From: Acidobacteriota bacterium
Lineage (GTDB): Bacteria > Acidobacteriota > Terriglobia > Bryobacterales > Bryobacteraceae
NCBI GenBank assembly: GCA_016185425.1
Contig: JACPNQ010000043.1
Coordinates: 310,001 to 374,000, forward strand
Reading direction: 5' to 3'
DNA: 64,000 bases
In this document: positions 7,903 to 16,797 of the stretch, piece after piece
Layout of the letters: the number at the start of each line of letters is the position of its first letter
Position numbering within the stretch: the first letter of the stretch is position 1
Program-made: the position numbers and the translations under genes
The notes under the pieces: model-generated
Databases searched by the model: none
What the model saw: the letters and a program-made list of their open reading frames with translations, nothing else
What the model was told of the DNA's origin: nothing

Positions 7903-8555
7903 CGCTTTTCCACCTGTAGCTGCGGGACGAACACTTCCTGCGCCTTCTTTGCTAGTTTTTCGTCGATTCTGAGGAGGGTCGCCACGTCGACGCCATCGCG
8001 AATGGCTTTGGCGATCTTCTTCTCCGCGTCCACGATGCGCTCCGCCTTTTCGAGCGCCTCTTCCACGCGCGCGGCCGGCACGACGACAACGCCGTCATCG
8101 TCGCCAATAACCCAATCGCCCGGATGCACGACCACGCCGCCGCACGTCACCGGCACCTGTAGCTTGCCCGCGTATTCCGCGCCGCCCGCGTTCGCAACCA
8201 CGGCGCGAGCGAAAACAGGCAACCGGCTGCGGCGAATGTCGGCGAGATCGCGAATGGCACCGTCGACAACCACTCCGGCGAGCCGTTTGCGATAAGCGGA
8301 GAGTGTTGTCAGCCCGCCCCACAGAGCCGTGTTGCGCTCTCCGTGGCCGTCAATCACCAGCACGTGCCCGGCGGGACACTCGGCGAGCGCTTTGCTGACC
8401 ATCAGGATGTCCGCCGTGTGGACTTGCACTGTGTATGCGGGCCCGGCCATGTGCGCTTCAGCGGACCACGGGCGGATCTCGTGATCCATCGCGCCGCCCT
8501 TTTCCAGTGCGTCCGAAACAGGTCCGGCGCCGCATTTCAGGAAGCGGTTTTTCAT
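7899..8555 (-). CDS. RraA-family / HMG-aldolase-like protein
   Basis: 218 residues. The RraA/4-hydroxy-4-methyl-2-oxoglutarate aldolase signature is present: GDxxSDAL-like start (GAGPVSDALEKGG), LWGGLTTLSAYRKRLAGVVVDGAIRD at about 79-104 and a VHPGDWVIGDDDGVVVVP block around 148-165. The GGL...DGxxRD region binds the pyruvate enolate and divalent metal in the aldolases. Family members cleave 4-hydroxy-2-keto acids, decarboxylate oxaloacetate, or, in RraA proper, inhibit RNase E. The context of sugar dehydrogenases, a lactonase and a transporter favours the catabolic aldolase role. Its start overlaps the stop of the upstream dehydrogenase by 4 bases (ATGA), and its end overlaps the end of the PLP-enzyme gene by 4. 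Confidence 0.85.
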   Translation of the reverse strand: MKNRFLKCGAGPVSDALEKGGAMDHEIRPWSAEAHMAGPAYTVQVHTADILMVSKALAECPAGHVLVIDGHGERNTALWGGLTTLSAYRKRLAGVVVDGAIRDLADIRRSRLPVFARAVVANAGGAEYAGKLQVPVTCGGVVVHPGDWVIGDDDGVVVVPAARVEEALEKAERIVDAEKKIAKAIRDGVDVATLLRIDEKLAKKAQEVFVPQLQVEKR

Positions 8556-9643
8556 ACGGCCATCCTCACCTGCGCGGGATTGATCGCTTTGTATTTGCCT
8601 TTATTGGCGGTAATCTCGAAGGCCTTGGGCACGTTGCCAATCCCATCGAGGATATGCGTAATCGTAGGCTTCAGCCGTACCCGGCCGGAGGCAACGAGCG
8701 CCACCGTGTGCTGGAGATGTTCCAGTGTGCTGATGTCCGGAAAGAGGTAGCGCAGACTCCGCTCGCGGAGCAGATCCACATCGAGCTCGAACGGTGAACC
8801 GAACCACGAGACACCGATGATCTTGCCGCCGGAGCGCACGGCATCCATGGCTTGGGTGACACTCTTCACGCCGGCCAGTCCTTGCGTAGGGCTGCCGCCG
8901 GCACACTCGAAAACAATGTCAGCGCCGTTGCCGTCGGTGAGATCGCGGATAGCGGCAACGGGATCGTCGTGGGTGGCATTGATCGCATGGTCGGCGCCAA
9001 GTTCCTTCGACATAGCGCAGGCTTCGTCGCGCACGTCGACGGTGATGATTTTGCCCGCGCCGCTGTTCTTTGCGATCTGCATGCACTCGAGACCCATGCT
9101 TCCCTGCCCCAGGATGGCCACCGAGTTGCCGATGCGGATATCGGCCGTCTCCACCGACGCAACGCTGTCGCTTAGCGATTGCAGGCACGCCGCTTCGCTA
9201 TCGCTGATGCGCTCGTCGACTAGCGTGAGCGCAATCTCCGGCAGCACCGCATACTCGGAAAAGCAGCCCGGGAGCTGGAAGCCGATGATGGGTCCCTTCC
9301 GGCAGAGATGCCCGCGCCCGGAGTCGCACAGCGGGCAGCTTTCGCAGGGCAGCTTGGCGCGCGCCGCCACACGGTCACCCGGTTTGAATCGCGTGACGCC
9401 GGGACCAACGCCGGCGATGCGCACGCAGAACTCGTGACCGAAGAGCTGAACCGGGGCTTCGGTCTCCAGGCGTTTCTTGATGCGGTCATATGCCAGCGTG
9501 CGGACCCCGGCCGCGAGCTGAGCCTCGGTGACGCTGGGCTGCACCACGAGCACCTGCGCCAGCACGTGCCGGGGACGAAGTTCGGGCGTGGGAATTTCAT
9601 CTAAACGCAGATCGTTGAATCCGTAGAATCGCCAGGCTTTCAT
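8552..9643 (-). CDS. Zinc-type MDR alcohol/sugar dehydrogenase
   Basis: 363 residues from ATG 9643; an open frame runs further upstream but it covers the divergent gene and is not used. The structural-zinc lobe C-x2-C-x2-C-x7-C is seen in the stretch starting PCESCPLC (about 99). FGHEFC (about 68) is the catalytic His-Glu block, and the nucleotide fold GQGSMGLECMQ (about 178) with an acidic end of strand 2 (ITVDVRDE) suggests NAD. The usual first catalytic-zinc Cys, in the A-C-G-x-C-G block, is not there: the aligned bases read VVQPSVTE. It forms a two-gene operon with the RraA-like gene (4-base overlap), so oxidation may be followed by aldol cleavage. Confidence 0.83.
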   Translation of the reverse strand: MKAWRFYGFNDLRLDEIPTPELRPRHVLAQVLVVQPSVTEAQLAAGVRTLAYDRIKKRLETEAPVQLFGHEFCVRIAGVGPGVTRFKPGDRVAARAKLPCESCPLCDSGRGHLCRKGPIIGFQLPGCFSEYAVLPEIALTLVDERISDSEAACLQSLSDSVASVETADIRIGNSVAILGQGSMGLECMQIAKNSGAGKIITVDVRDEACAMSKELGADHAINATHDDPVAAIRDLTDGNGADIVFECAGGSPTQGLAGVKSVTQAMDAVRSGGKIIGVSWFGSPFELDVDLLRERSLRYLFPDISTLEHLQHTVALVASGRVRLKPTITHILDGIGNVPKAFEITANKGKYKAINPAQVRMAV

Positions 9644-9673
9644 AGAAAACTCCACGTGATAATATCGCACCCT

Positions 9674-10651
9674 ATGCGAACGCTCCTCGCTCTTGTTGCC
9701 GCGGTCCCGTTGTCGGCGCAGATATTTGCGCCAGGCGCGAAGCTCGAAAAAATCTATGAAGGCGGTCACCTGACGGAAGGCGTCGCTGTCGCGCCGGACG
9801 GCGCCGTTTTCTTCAGCGACATTACGTTCACCACCGAAACAAACATGCAGGCGGGGCACATACTGCGCTTCGATCCGCGCACGGGAAGGACCGTCGTGTA
9901 TCGTTCGCCGAGCGGAATGTCGAACGGAATCAAGTTCGACGCACAGGGCCACATGGTGGTGGCCGAGGGCGCTGATTTCGGCGGCCGGCGCATCACGCGG
10001 ACGGACCTCTCCACCGGCAAGAGCGTGATTCTCGCCGGCTTGTTTGAAGGTAAGCCGTTCAATTCGCCGAATGACATCGCCATCGATCTGCGCGGCCGAA
10101 TCTATTTCAGCGATCCGCGCTATCTCGGGCATGAGCCGATTGAGCAGCCCGTGATGGCCGTCTACCGCCTGGACCCGGACAGTACCGTACACCGCATCAT
10201 CACCGACGCGGGCAAGCCGAATGGAGTAGCGATCTCGCCGGACCAGAGAACGCTTTACGTGGTAACGAACGACGACGGGCTGATGGGCTTCGACCGTTTG
10301 CCGAAGGGCGCCCCGGCGCGCAAAGGACGAATGGAGTTGAACGCCTACGACTTGCACGCCGATGGAACCGCGGAGTTTCGCAGGCAGTTGGTGAACTACG
10401 CGCCCGAGGACGGTCCCGATGGATTAGTGTGCGACGCGGAGGGGAACCTCTTTGTCGCCGTGCGCAATGAGAAGCGGTTCGGCGTGAACGTCTACTCGCC
10501 GGACGGCAAGGAGCTCGCTTACCTGCCCACGCCGGAACGTCCCACCAACGTCGGTTTCGGCCGCGGCGGCGAGGCAACGACCCTCTACGTGACCGCGGGC
10601 GGAAGCGTCTACCGCACGAAGACTGTGAAGCCCGGTTACCAGCTCCCGTGA
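9674..10651 (+). CDS. SMP-30/gluconolactonase-family secreted lactonase
   Basis: 325 residues from ATG 9674, which gives a signal peptide (MRTLLALVAAVPLSAQ); an in-frame GTG at 9656 lies six codons up and is less likely. Six-bladed propeller features of SMP-30 enzymes are visible: LTEGVAVAPDGAVFFSD (metal Glu in the first), NSPNDIAIDLRGRIYFSDPRY around 132-152 (Asn and Asp metal ligands) and KPNGVAISPDQRTLYV around 186. The family hydrolyses sugar lactones using a divalent metal. The gene is divergent from the dehydrogenase with only 30 bases between starts, and overlaps the downstream transporter by 4 bases (GTGA). Confidence 0.85.
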   Translation: MRTLLALVAAVPLSAQIFAPGAKLEKIYEGGHLTEGVAVAPDGAVFFSDITFTTETNMQAGHILRFDPRTGRTVVYRSPSGMSNGIKFDAQGHMVVAEGADFGGRRITRTDLSTGKSVILAGLFEGKPFNSPNDIAIDLRGRIYFSDPRYLGHEPIEQPVMAVYRLDPDSTVHRIITDAGKPNGVAISPDQRTLYVVTNDDGLMGFDRLPKGAPARKGRMELNAYDLHADGTAEFRRQLVNYAPEDGPDGLVCDAEGNLFVAVRNEKRFGVNVYSPDGKELAYLPTPERPTNVGFGRGGEATTLYVTAGGSVYRTKTVKPGYQLP

Positions 10652-11880
10652 AGCCGACATCGATTCGCTGGCGGCTCTACGCGTTGCTGCTGATGGTGGT
10701 TACGCTGACGTTCATCGACCGCTTCAACATGAACGTCGCCGCGAAATATATCCAGCAGGAGTTCGCGCTCAGTGACGTGCAGATCGGTTCGCTGTTGAGC
10801 GCCTTTGTGCTTGGTTACGCGCTGTTTCAGGCGCCAGGCGGATGGCTGGGCGATCGATTCGGCGCGCGGCGTGTGCTGACAGGCGCGATCCTCTGGTGGT
10901 CTTTGTTCACGGCCCTCACGGCGGCGGGGACGGCCATGTGGATCGTGCGATTCCTGATCGGCGTCGGCGAAGGGCCGGCGCTGCCATGTACGAACAAGAT
11001 GATCGGGCGGTGGATGGCCGTGCCGGAACGGGCGCGCGGAAGCAGCCTCTTTCTCGTTGCCGTAGGATTGGGCGGAGCCTTCACACCGCCCGCCATCGCC
11101 TGGTGCATGACGAACTGGGGATGGCGGGCGTCGTTCCTCGCATGCGGGGCGGTGGGCCTGCTGGTGGCCGCCTTCTGGCATGGACAATCGACCGAGAACC
11201 CTGCGGAACATCCCGGCGTCAACGAAGCGGAGCTCGCCTACATTCAGGCGAACCGCGTGCCCGCCGTTGCCGCGGGGCCCTTTCCGTGGCGAAGGCTCTT
11301 CAACTCCCCCAGCCTTCCCGCGCTCGCCATCGCCAACTTCATGTTGGGCTATGTCACCTACATCTTCTACACGTGGTTCTTCCTCTACTTGGTGAATGTG
11401 CGCCACCTGCCGGTCATGGCAGGGAGTTATTGGTCTACGGCGCCATTCATCGCCATCCTCATCGGCGCTCCGCTCGGCGGATTTTTGTCGGACCGCATGG
11501 TGCGCAAATTGGGCCATCCCTGGGGACGGCGCCTGCCGGTGGCCGTCGCCGCGGCGTGCTCGTGCGTGCTCCTCATCACCGGGTCGCGCATGGAGGATCC
11601 GTACAAGGCGATCGGGCTGCTGGCGTTCGCCGCGGGTTGTAATAGCATCGCCGCGGTCTCAAGCTGGGCGCTGCCGAACGACCTCTCGGAAAAACATGCC
11701 GGTACGCTGGCCGGCATACTCAACACCAGCACCAACCTCGGCGGAGCGCTCTCGCCGGTACTGACTCCCTACCTGGCGTCACGGTTCGGGTGGATCGTGG
11801 CCCTCGACTTTGCGGCGGCATTCATGATCACGCTCGGACTGCTGTGGCTGCTGGTGCATCCCGAACGCAGGATCGACTAA
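10648..11880 (+). CDS. MFS transporter, anion:cation symporter type
   Basis: 410 residues, twelve hydrophobic helices in two halves. The first half contains the ACS-family pattern near helix 1 (VTLTFIDRFNMNVAAKYIQ) and the loop GGWLGDRFGARRVLTG, the MFS signature between helices 2 and 3. The second-half copy reads GAPLGGFLSDRMVRKLG. ACS-family carriers take up hexuronates, galactonate, glucarate and related organic anions. The gene starts with GTG overlapping the lactonase stop (GTGA), so uptake and lactone hydrolysis are probably coupled. It converges on the SDR gene with no gap. Confidence 0.87.
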   Translation: MKPTSIRWRLYALLLMVVTLTFIDRFNMNVAAKYIQQEFALSDVQIGSLLSAFVLGYALFQAPGGWLGDRFGARRVLTGAILWWSLFTALTAAGTAMWIVRFLIGVGEGPALPCTNKMIGRWMAVPERARGSSLFLVAVGLGGAFTPPAIAWCMTNWGWRASFLACGAVGLLVAAFWHGQSTENPAEHPGVNEAELAYIQANRVPAVAAGPFPWRRLFNSPSLPALAIANFMLGYVTYIFYTWFFLYLVNVRHLPVMAGSYWSTAPFIAILIGAPLGGFLSDRMVRKLGHPWGRRLPVAVAAACSCVLLITGSRMEDPYKAIGLLAFAAGCNSIAAVSSWALPNDLSEKHAGTLAGILNTSTNLGGALSPVLTPYLASRFGWIVALDFAAAFMITLGLLWLLVHPERRID

Positions 11881-12642
11881 TTACCAGTGCATCACTTGGC
11901 CGCCATCCACGTTGATCGTCTGACCGGTCACATTCCGCGCCCGTTCCGACGATAGGAACACCACCATATCGGCGATGTCATCCACGGTCTGCCATCGGCC
12001 CAACGGCGCCACCGCGCGCACCTTCTCGTCCGCCCAATCCTCGTATGAGCGCTGCTTCTCCTTCGGCTGCTGCGTGTTCCACGCGCGCCAGACGTTTTCA
12101 TTCAACGGCGTCTTCACCATCCCGGGACTCACCGTGTTCACGCGCACACCGTGCGGCGCCAGGTCCTTCGCCAGGCACTGGGCGAAGTTGATGGTTGCCG
12201 CTTTGCTCGCGCTGTACGGAGGATCGGTCTGCGACCCAATCTGTCCCGCAACGGAGGAAAGGAACACCATCGTCCCCTCCTTCCGTTCCACCATTGCCGG
12301 CGACAGCGCGTGAGCCACATTTACGGTTCCGAGGATATTGACCTCCAGCACCCGGCGCCAGTCGTTCGGATCCAGATTCGTAAACGGAAAACCAAACTTC
12401 CCCGATCCCATCGCCGCCGCGTGCACCAGGTGGCGGACAGGACCAAACTCCCGCTCCGTTCGTCGAAATGCAGCAAGGACCTCGTTGTAATCGGCGATGT
12501 CAACCCGAGAATCGCCGGTCTCCTCCAAGTCCCACACCGCCACGCGGCATCCTTCCGCCGCTAGCGCGCGCACACAGGCTTGCCCGATGCCGCTCGCTCC
12601 CCCCGTCACGACGGCTACATGGCCGCTCAGTTCCAAATCCAT
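11881..12642 (-). CDS. Short-chain dehydrogenase/reductase (SDR)
   Basis: 253 residues, classical SDR. The dinucleotide motif TGGASGIG is at 14-21, the strand-2 acidic residue (VWDLEE) points to NAD, the catalytic Ser is in VFLSSVAGQ (about 138), and the Tyr-Lys pair in YSASKAA (about 150-154). The C-terminus ends INVDGGQVMHW, typical of family members. It lies at the 3' end of a long minus-strand run (ligase, polymerase, kinase, SDR) but is functionally closer to the neighbouring sugar-acid genes. Substrate unknown; a sugar or polyol oxidation is inferred from context. Confidence 0.88.
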   Translation of the reverse strand: MDLELSGHVAVVTGGASGIGQACVRALAAEGCRVAVWDLEETGDSRVDIADYNEVLAAFRRTEREFGPVRHLVHAAAMGSGKFGFPFTNLDPNDWRRVLEVNILGTVNVAHALSPAMVERKEGTMVFLSSVAGQIGSQTDPPYSASKAATINFAQCLAKDLAPHGVRVNTVSPGMVKTPLNENVWRAWNTQQPKEKQRSYEDWADEKVRAVAPLGRWQTVDDIADMVVFLSSERARNVTGQTINVDGGQVMHW

Positions 12643-12654
12643 TGGGATATCTTC

Positions 12655-15600
12655 TCATCTCCGCAGCCGCGCCAGACTCGCCTGCGCGCGCAACTCCAAC
12701 GGCCGCGCTCTCTCCCTGCGCGCGGCCGCCAACGCCGCTTCCAGGCACGACACATCCCCAGTCCATTCCCCCTTCAACCGCCACAGCTCCGCTTCATACA
12801 CACCCTCGCCCGTCTTCTTCACAAACGCCAGCGCCTGGTCCATCAACCGCAGCGCCTCCCCAATCCTCCCCGCCGCCGCATACCCTTCCGCCAAACACCC
12901 CATCCACAGCGAATTCCCCAACTGCGAATCCGTTGTCTTATACACCTTCATCCCCTCTTCCATATCGGCGATGCCCGCGTCCACCTGTCCCATCCCCACC
13001 AGCGTCCACCCTCGCGTCATCAATCCAAAGCCCAGAAAGAACGGCAGTCCGAATTCTGTCGACGACTCCACCGCCAGATCGCCCTCCCGCATCGCCTGCG
13101 AAAAATCTCCCATTAGCCGGTACAGCCACGCCCCCATAATCGCCGCGAACGCCGTCGTCATCGGATGTTTTAGCGCTTCCGCAATCGCCGATGCCCGTTC
13201 CATATGCGCCACTGCCTGGTCTGGATACCCCAGGTGCCACAGCGCCACCGATCCATAACTATGGCAAGCCATCGCCGTGTCGTACCCGTACAACAGCACG
13301 TGCGAGCGCTGCATCCGCGGCTCATACAGCGAGATCCCCCGCTCCATGTGCGCCCAGCTATTGCCATACTTGCCCAGCCACAGCGACGTATCGCCCATCA
13401 CGTCGCACCCCACCACAATCAGCGCGGGGTCGCCCAACTGCGTGGCCAGGTCCAAACATTGTTGCGCATAGGGCAGCGCCTGTTCATAATCCGCCTGCAC
13501 CTCGTAGAACTCCCACAGCCCCCGCAGCACTGGCACCAACCGCGCCGATTGCGCCGACGCCGCGCACAATTGCTTTGCCCGCGTGAACGTCGTCCCCACT
13601 TCCGGGTCCGAAAAGCCCTTCACCGCCCGCAGCGCCACACCCAGCACCACCAGCAGCGCCAGCTCCTGGTCCACCCGTTCCGCCGTCTCCGGCGTCTGCG
13701 CTAAGGCATCCAGCCCGCGCTGCGCCAGCACGGCCGCCTCCTGGTCGGCAAACACCTTCCCCGCCTGCCGCGCCGCATAGGCAAAATAACTCGCGGCCTT
13801 CCCGAAATCCCTCGCCGCCTCCCACAGCACCGCCAGCTCATTCGCCGCGCTGCCGTTCTTGTCGCCGTAGAATCCCTCCAGCGCCTCGGCCACTTCCCTG
13901 CTTAGCGTCGCGCGCCGCGTCGCCCGTACGGCCGAATACAACGCATTCTGATACAGCACGTGCACAAACCGGTACCGCAGCGTCAACTGCTGATTCGGAA
14001 ACGCCGCCTCCCGCACCAGCTTCACGAACGAGTAGACCCGCTCCAACTCCTCCAGCCGCTCTTCCACCACCTCGGCATCCAACCCCAGCACCTTCGTCAA
14101 CACCGCCGAATCGAACTCATACCCCTGGACGCTCGCCACTGAGAGCAGCTTCCTGTCGTCGTCACTCAACTGGGCGATCTTCCGCTCAATCATCCCCCGC
14201 ACGGACTCCGGCAGGTCTTTCTCAATCTCCGGCAGCCCGCGCCCCAACCGCCATCCCGTTTCGCTTTCTACGATCACTTCCCGGTCCCGCAGATAACGCA
14301 CCAGGTCCGCCATGAACAGCGGACTCCCCTCGGTCTTCGCTTGGATCAACTTCGGTAACCCCAGCGGAAACTGATGAACCGGAAACTCCAGCAGCAGATA
14401 CTGCGCAATCTCCTGCTCGGAAAGGAACGAAAGCGGCAGCTCCCGCAGCAATCCGCGCGCCTGCAAATCCGGCTTGATCGTCAGGAACGGATGCTTCGCC
14501 AGCAGCATATCGGACGGCCGGTACGTCACAACCACAAGCAGCCGCAGCCCCTTGAACTGGCTCGCCAGGTACGTCAGCAGGTCGATGGTCGACAAATCTG
14601 CCCAATGCAGATCGTCGAAGAACAACAGCATCGGCCGCCCTCGCGAAGCCTCTTGCAGAAACGCGCTTAACTCCCGCTTCAACCGGTCCTGCGTCGCCGC
14701 CATCAGCCCCGCCGCGTCCGAGTCGTTGCTCGAAAACGTCGTCACCTGCGCATGCCAGGTCGGCGCCAGTTCTTTCATCACCCGCGCCAACGCGGGCTGG
14801 TTTCCACTCTGCAGCAGATTTTCCAACGCCCCCAGCAACGGCAGGTACGCTTCGGTTCCCGCCAGCCGCTCCGAACATCGCCCACGCGCCACCGTGCACA
14901 ATCCGTCCGCCGTCACCGCCGCCAAAAACTCCTCCACCAGCGTCGACTTCCCGATCCCCGGCTCGCCCGAAATCGACAGCACCATCCCGCGGCCCGACGC
15001 CGCCACTTGCAACGCCGCCCGCAACTCCTGCAACTCCCTCTTCCGGCCCACCGTGTGCCGCGCCGGCGCCGCGCTGGCCACAGGTACGGCCGCGTAGGCG
15101 CCGCTCCTCGCGCCGCTGGCCCCCGCCTGCTCCTGCGCCAGTGCCGCCGCCACTTCCGCCGCCGTCGGCCGCCGTTCGGCGTCTTTATGCACCATGCGGG
15201 AAATCAACTCATCCAGCGCCGCCGGCATCGCCGGGTTCAACACCGATGGCGCGCTCACAGGGTCGTTCACGATCGCATTCAAAAACCCGATGAACGACTT
15301 CGCCGGATACGGATACCGTCCTGTCGCCATCTCATAAAACACCATCCCCAACGCGTACACATCGGAAGGCGGCTCCGCCGGCTCCCCGCGCGCCTGCTCC
15401 GGCGACATATACTTCAGCGTGCCCATCATCACGCCGGGCTCGGTCGCATTCTCCGCCATCGCCAGCAGCCCGCCCGTCTGCGTGGTCGAAGCGGTCAACC
15501 GCGCCAGCCCGAAGTCAAGAATCTTCACATACCCGTCATGGCGAACCATGATGTTCTCGGGCTTAATATCGCGATGCGTAATCCCCGCCGCATGCGCCGC

Positions 15601-15969
15601 CGCCAGCCCCTTCGCCATCTGCACGCCCAGTTCCGTGAGCGCACTCATCGGCACTCCCTCGCCGAGCAGCGTGCGCATCGTCCGCCCCTCCACCGCCTCC
15701 ATCACCAGGAACCGCCCTGCTTCACTCTCCCCGATGTCGTGCACCGTAATGATGTGCGGATGGTTCAGCGCCGACGATGCCTTCGCCTCCAGCATGAATC
15801 GCCGCACTCGTTCGGCATCGGTCGTATACGCCGACGGCAGCACCTTGATGGCCACCCGCCGCTCCAGGCGCGAGTCCTCCGCCAGATAGACCTCGCCCAT
15901 TCCCCCCGCTCCCAGGCGCGAAAGTATCCGGTAGTGCGACAGGTGGGTGTACGGTAACTTCTCGTCCAT
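12655..15969 (-). CDS. Ser/Thr protein kinase fused to AAA/STAND ATPase and TPR domain
   Basis: 1104 residues. The kinase domain covers about 13-275: Gly loop LGAGGMGEVY at 19-28, Lys42 in VAIK, HRDIKPEN at 132-139 and DFG at 152-154, all intact, so it should be active. A linker (280-305) is followed by an ATPase with Walker A GEPGIGKST at 335-343 and Walker B LLFFDDLHWAD at 448-458, as in AAA_16/STAND regulators. The C-terminal 400 residues are helical with repeated TPR-like pairs. No transmembrane segment is evident, so it is likely a cytoplasmic signalling protein. Start ATG is 15 bases after the LigD-polymerase gene. Plus-strand sequence here is strongly C-rich. Confidence 0.88.
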   Translation of the reverse strand: MDEKLPYTHLSHYRILSRLGAGGMGEVYLAEDSRLERRVAIKVLPSAYTTDAERVRRFMLEAKASSALNHPHIITVHDIGESEAGRFLVMEAVEGRTMRTLLGEGVPMSALTELGVQMAKGLAAAHAAGITHRDIKPENIMVRHDGYVKILDFGLARLTASTTQTGGLLAMAENATEPGVMMGTLKYMSPEQARGEPAEPPSDVYALGMVFYEMATGRYPYPAKSFIGFLNAIVNDPVSAPSVLNPAMPAALDELISRMVHKDAERRPTAAEVAAALAQEQAGASGARSGAYAAVPVASAAPARHTVGRKRELQELRAALQVAASGRGMVLSISGEPGIGKSTLVEEFLAAVTADGLCTVARGRCSERLAGTEAYLPLLGALENLLQSGNQPALARVMKELAPTWHAQVTTFSSNDSDAAGLMAATQDRLKRELSAFLQEASRGRPMLLFFDDLHWADLSTIDLLTYLASQFKGLRLLVVVTYRPSDMLLAKHPFLTIKPDLQARGLLRELPLSFLSEQEIAQYLLLEFPVHQFPLGLPKLIQAKTEGSPLFMADLVRYLRDREVIVESETGWRLGRGLPEIEKDLPESVRGMIERKIAQLSDDDRKLLSVASVQGYEFDSAVLTKVLGLDAEVVEERLEELERVYSFVKLVREAAFPNQQLTLRYRFVHVLYQNALYSAVRATRRATLSREVAEALEGFYGDKNGSAANELAVLWEAARDFGKAASYFAYAARQAGKVFADQEAAVLAQRGLDALAQTPETAERVDQELALLVVLGVALRAVKGFSDPEVGTTFTRAKQLCAASAQSARLVPVLRGLWEFYEVQADYEQALPYAQQCLDLATQLGDPALIVVGCDVMGDTSLWLGKYGNSWAHMERGISLYEPRMQRSHVLLYGYDTAMACHSYGSVALWHLGYPDQAVAHMERASAIAEALKHPMTTAFAAIMGAWLYRLMGDFSQAMREGDLAVESSTEFGLPFFLGFGLMTRGWTLVGMGQVDAGIADMEEGMKVYKTTDSQLGNSLWMGCLAEGYAAAGRIGEALRLMDQALAFVKKTGEGVYEAELWRLKGEWTGDVSCLEAALAAARRERARPLELRAQASLARLRR

Positions 15970-15984
15970 GAACCAGCGCGTTCA

Positions 15985-16794
15985 TTATACGGCACGCGCC
16001 GCTCGCGGCCCCTTGATCGTGAACTGATTCCCCGCCCGCAAACCGTCCAGTTCCGTCCATTGAATCGGCATCGCCACCGGCGCTCCCGGCCGAGCCCGCA
16101 CGGAATAATCCGCAATCGCCGTCGCCGTGTAATCGTTGCGGAAATAGTCGATAAAAATCTTCCCCGTCCTCTTCGCCTTCGTCATCGTCGCCACAAAGGC
16201 CTCCGGCGCATCCTCCACCATTCCGTGCGCCACCGATGCCGCGAGCTCCTTCACCGGCGCCCACTTCTCTTTCCCCTCAAGTGCCGCCGTCACGTGCAAC
16301 CCCTTCCCGCCCGTCGTCTTCAACTTGCTCGTATACCCAAGCTTCTTCAATCTCTGCCGTAGTTCCTGCGCCGCCACCTTCACGGCCGCGAACGGCACAT
16401 CGTCCGCCGGATCCAAATCGAAAATCATGCGGTCCGGATAATCGATCGCGTCCACCGTCGCGCCCCACGGATGAATCTCCACAACGCCCATCTGGATCAG
16501 CTCCATCACTCCCGTCGCCGACTCCACGTAAAAGTACTCGTACGATTTCCCCTTGTGCTGGAACGGGAAGGAATGGACGTCGGACCCAAACCCTTTCCCC
16601 GGACTCCGCTGATAGAAACACTCCGCCGCAAATCCTTCCGGACACCGCAACACGCTGATCGGCCGGCGCGCAATCCCCGGCAGTAGCCGTTTCACGACTC
16701 TCGCGTAGTAAGCCGCCAGGTCGCCCTTCGTAATATGTCCCGTCTCGGAAATCACCCGCTCGGGGTGAGTTATCGTCACGCCATGAAAATCCAT
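15985..16794 (-). CDS. ligD: LigD-type polymerase domain protein (NHEJ primase-polymerase)
   Basis: 269 residues, the size of an isolated LigD POL domain of the archaeo-eukaryotic primase fold. Motifs: THPERVI near the N-terminus (substrate 5'-phosphate region), IFDLDPAD at about 123-130 (catalytic DxD), TTGGKGLHV at about 159-167 (the SGGKGLH motif) and IDYFRND around 215 (third acidic motif). In many bacteria this domain is fused to a ligase and a phosphoesterase; here it stands alone and no phosphoesterase domain is visible. The gene follows the ligase gene with 3 bases between and should be co-transcribed. It fills and extends ends during Ku-dependent double-strand-break repair. Confidence 0.9.
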   Translation of the reverse strand: MDFHGVTITHPERVISETGHITKGDLAAYYARVVKRLLPGIARRPISVLRCPEGFAAECFYQRSPGKGFGSDVHSFPFQHKGKSYEYFYVESATGVMELIQMGVVEIHPWGATVDAIDYPDRMIFDLDPADDVPFAAVKVAAQELRQRLKKLGYTSKLKTTGGKGLHVTAALEGKEKWAPVKELAASVAHGMVEDAPEAFVATMTKAKRTGKIFIDYFRNDYTATAIADYSVRARPGAPVAMPIQWTELDGLRAGNQFTIKGPRAARAV

Positions 16795-16797
16795 CGC

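Noticed and set aside
9644..10357. Upstream extension of the MDR dehydrogenase frame
   Set aside because: It lies antisense to the lactonase gene; the protein aligns from ATG 9643.
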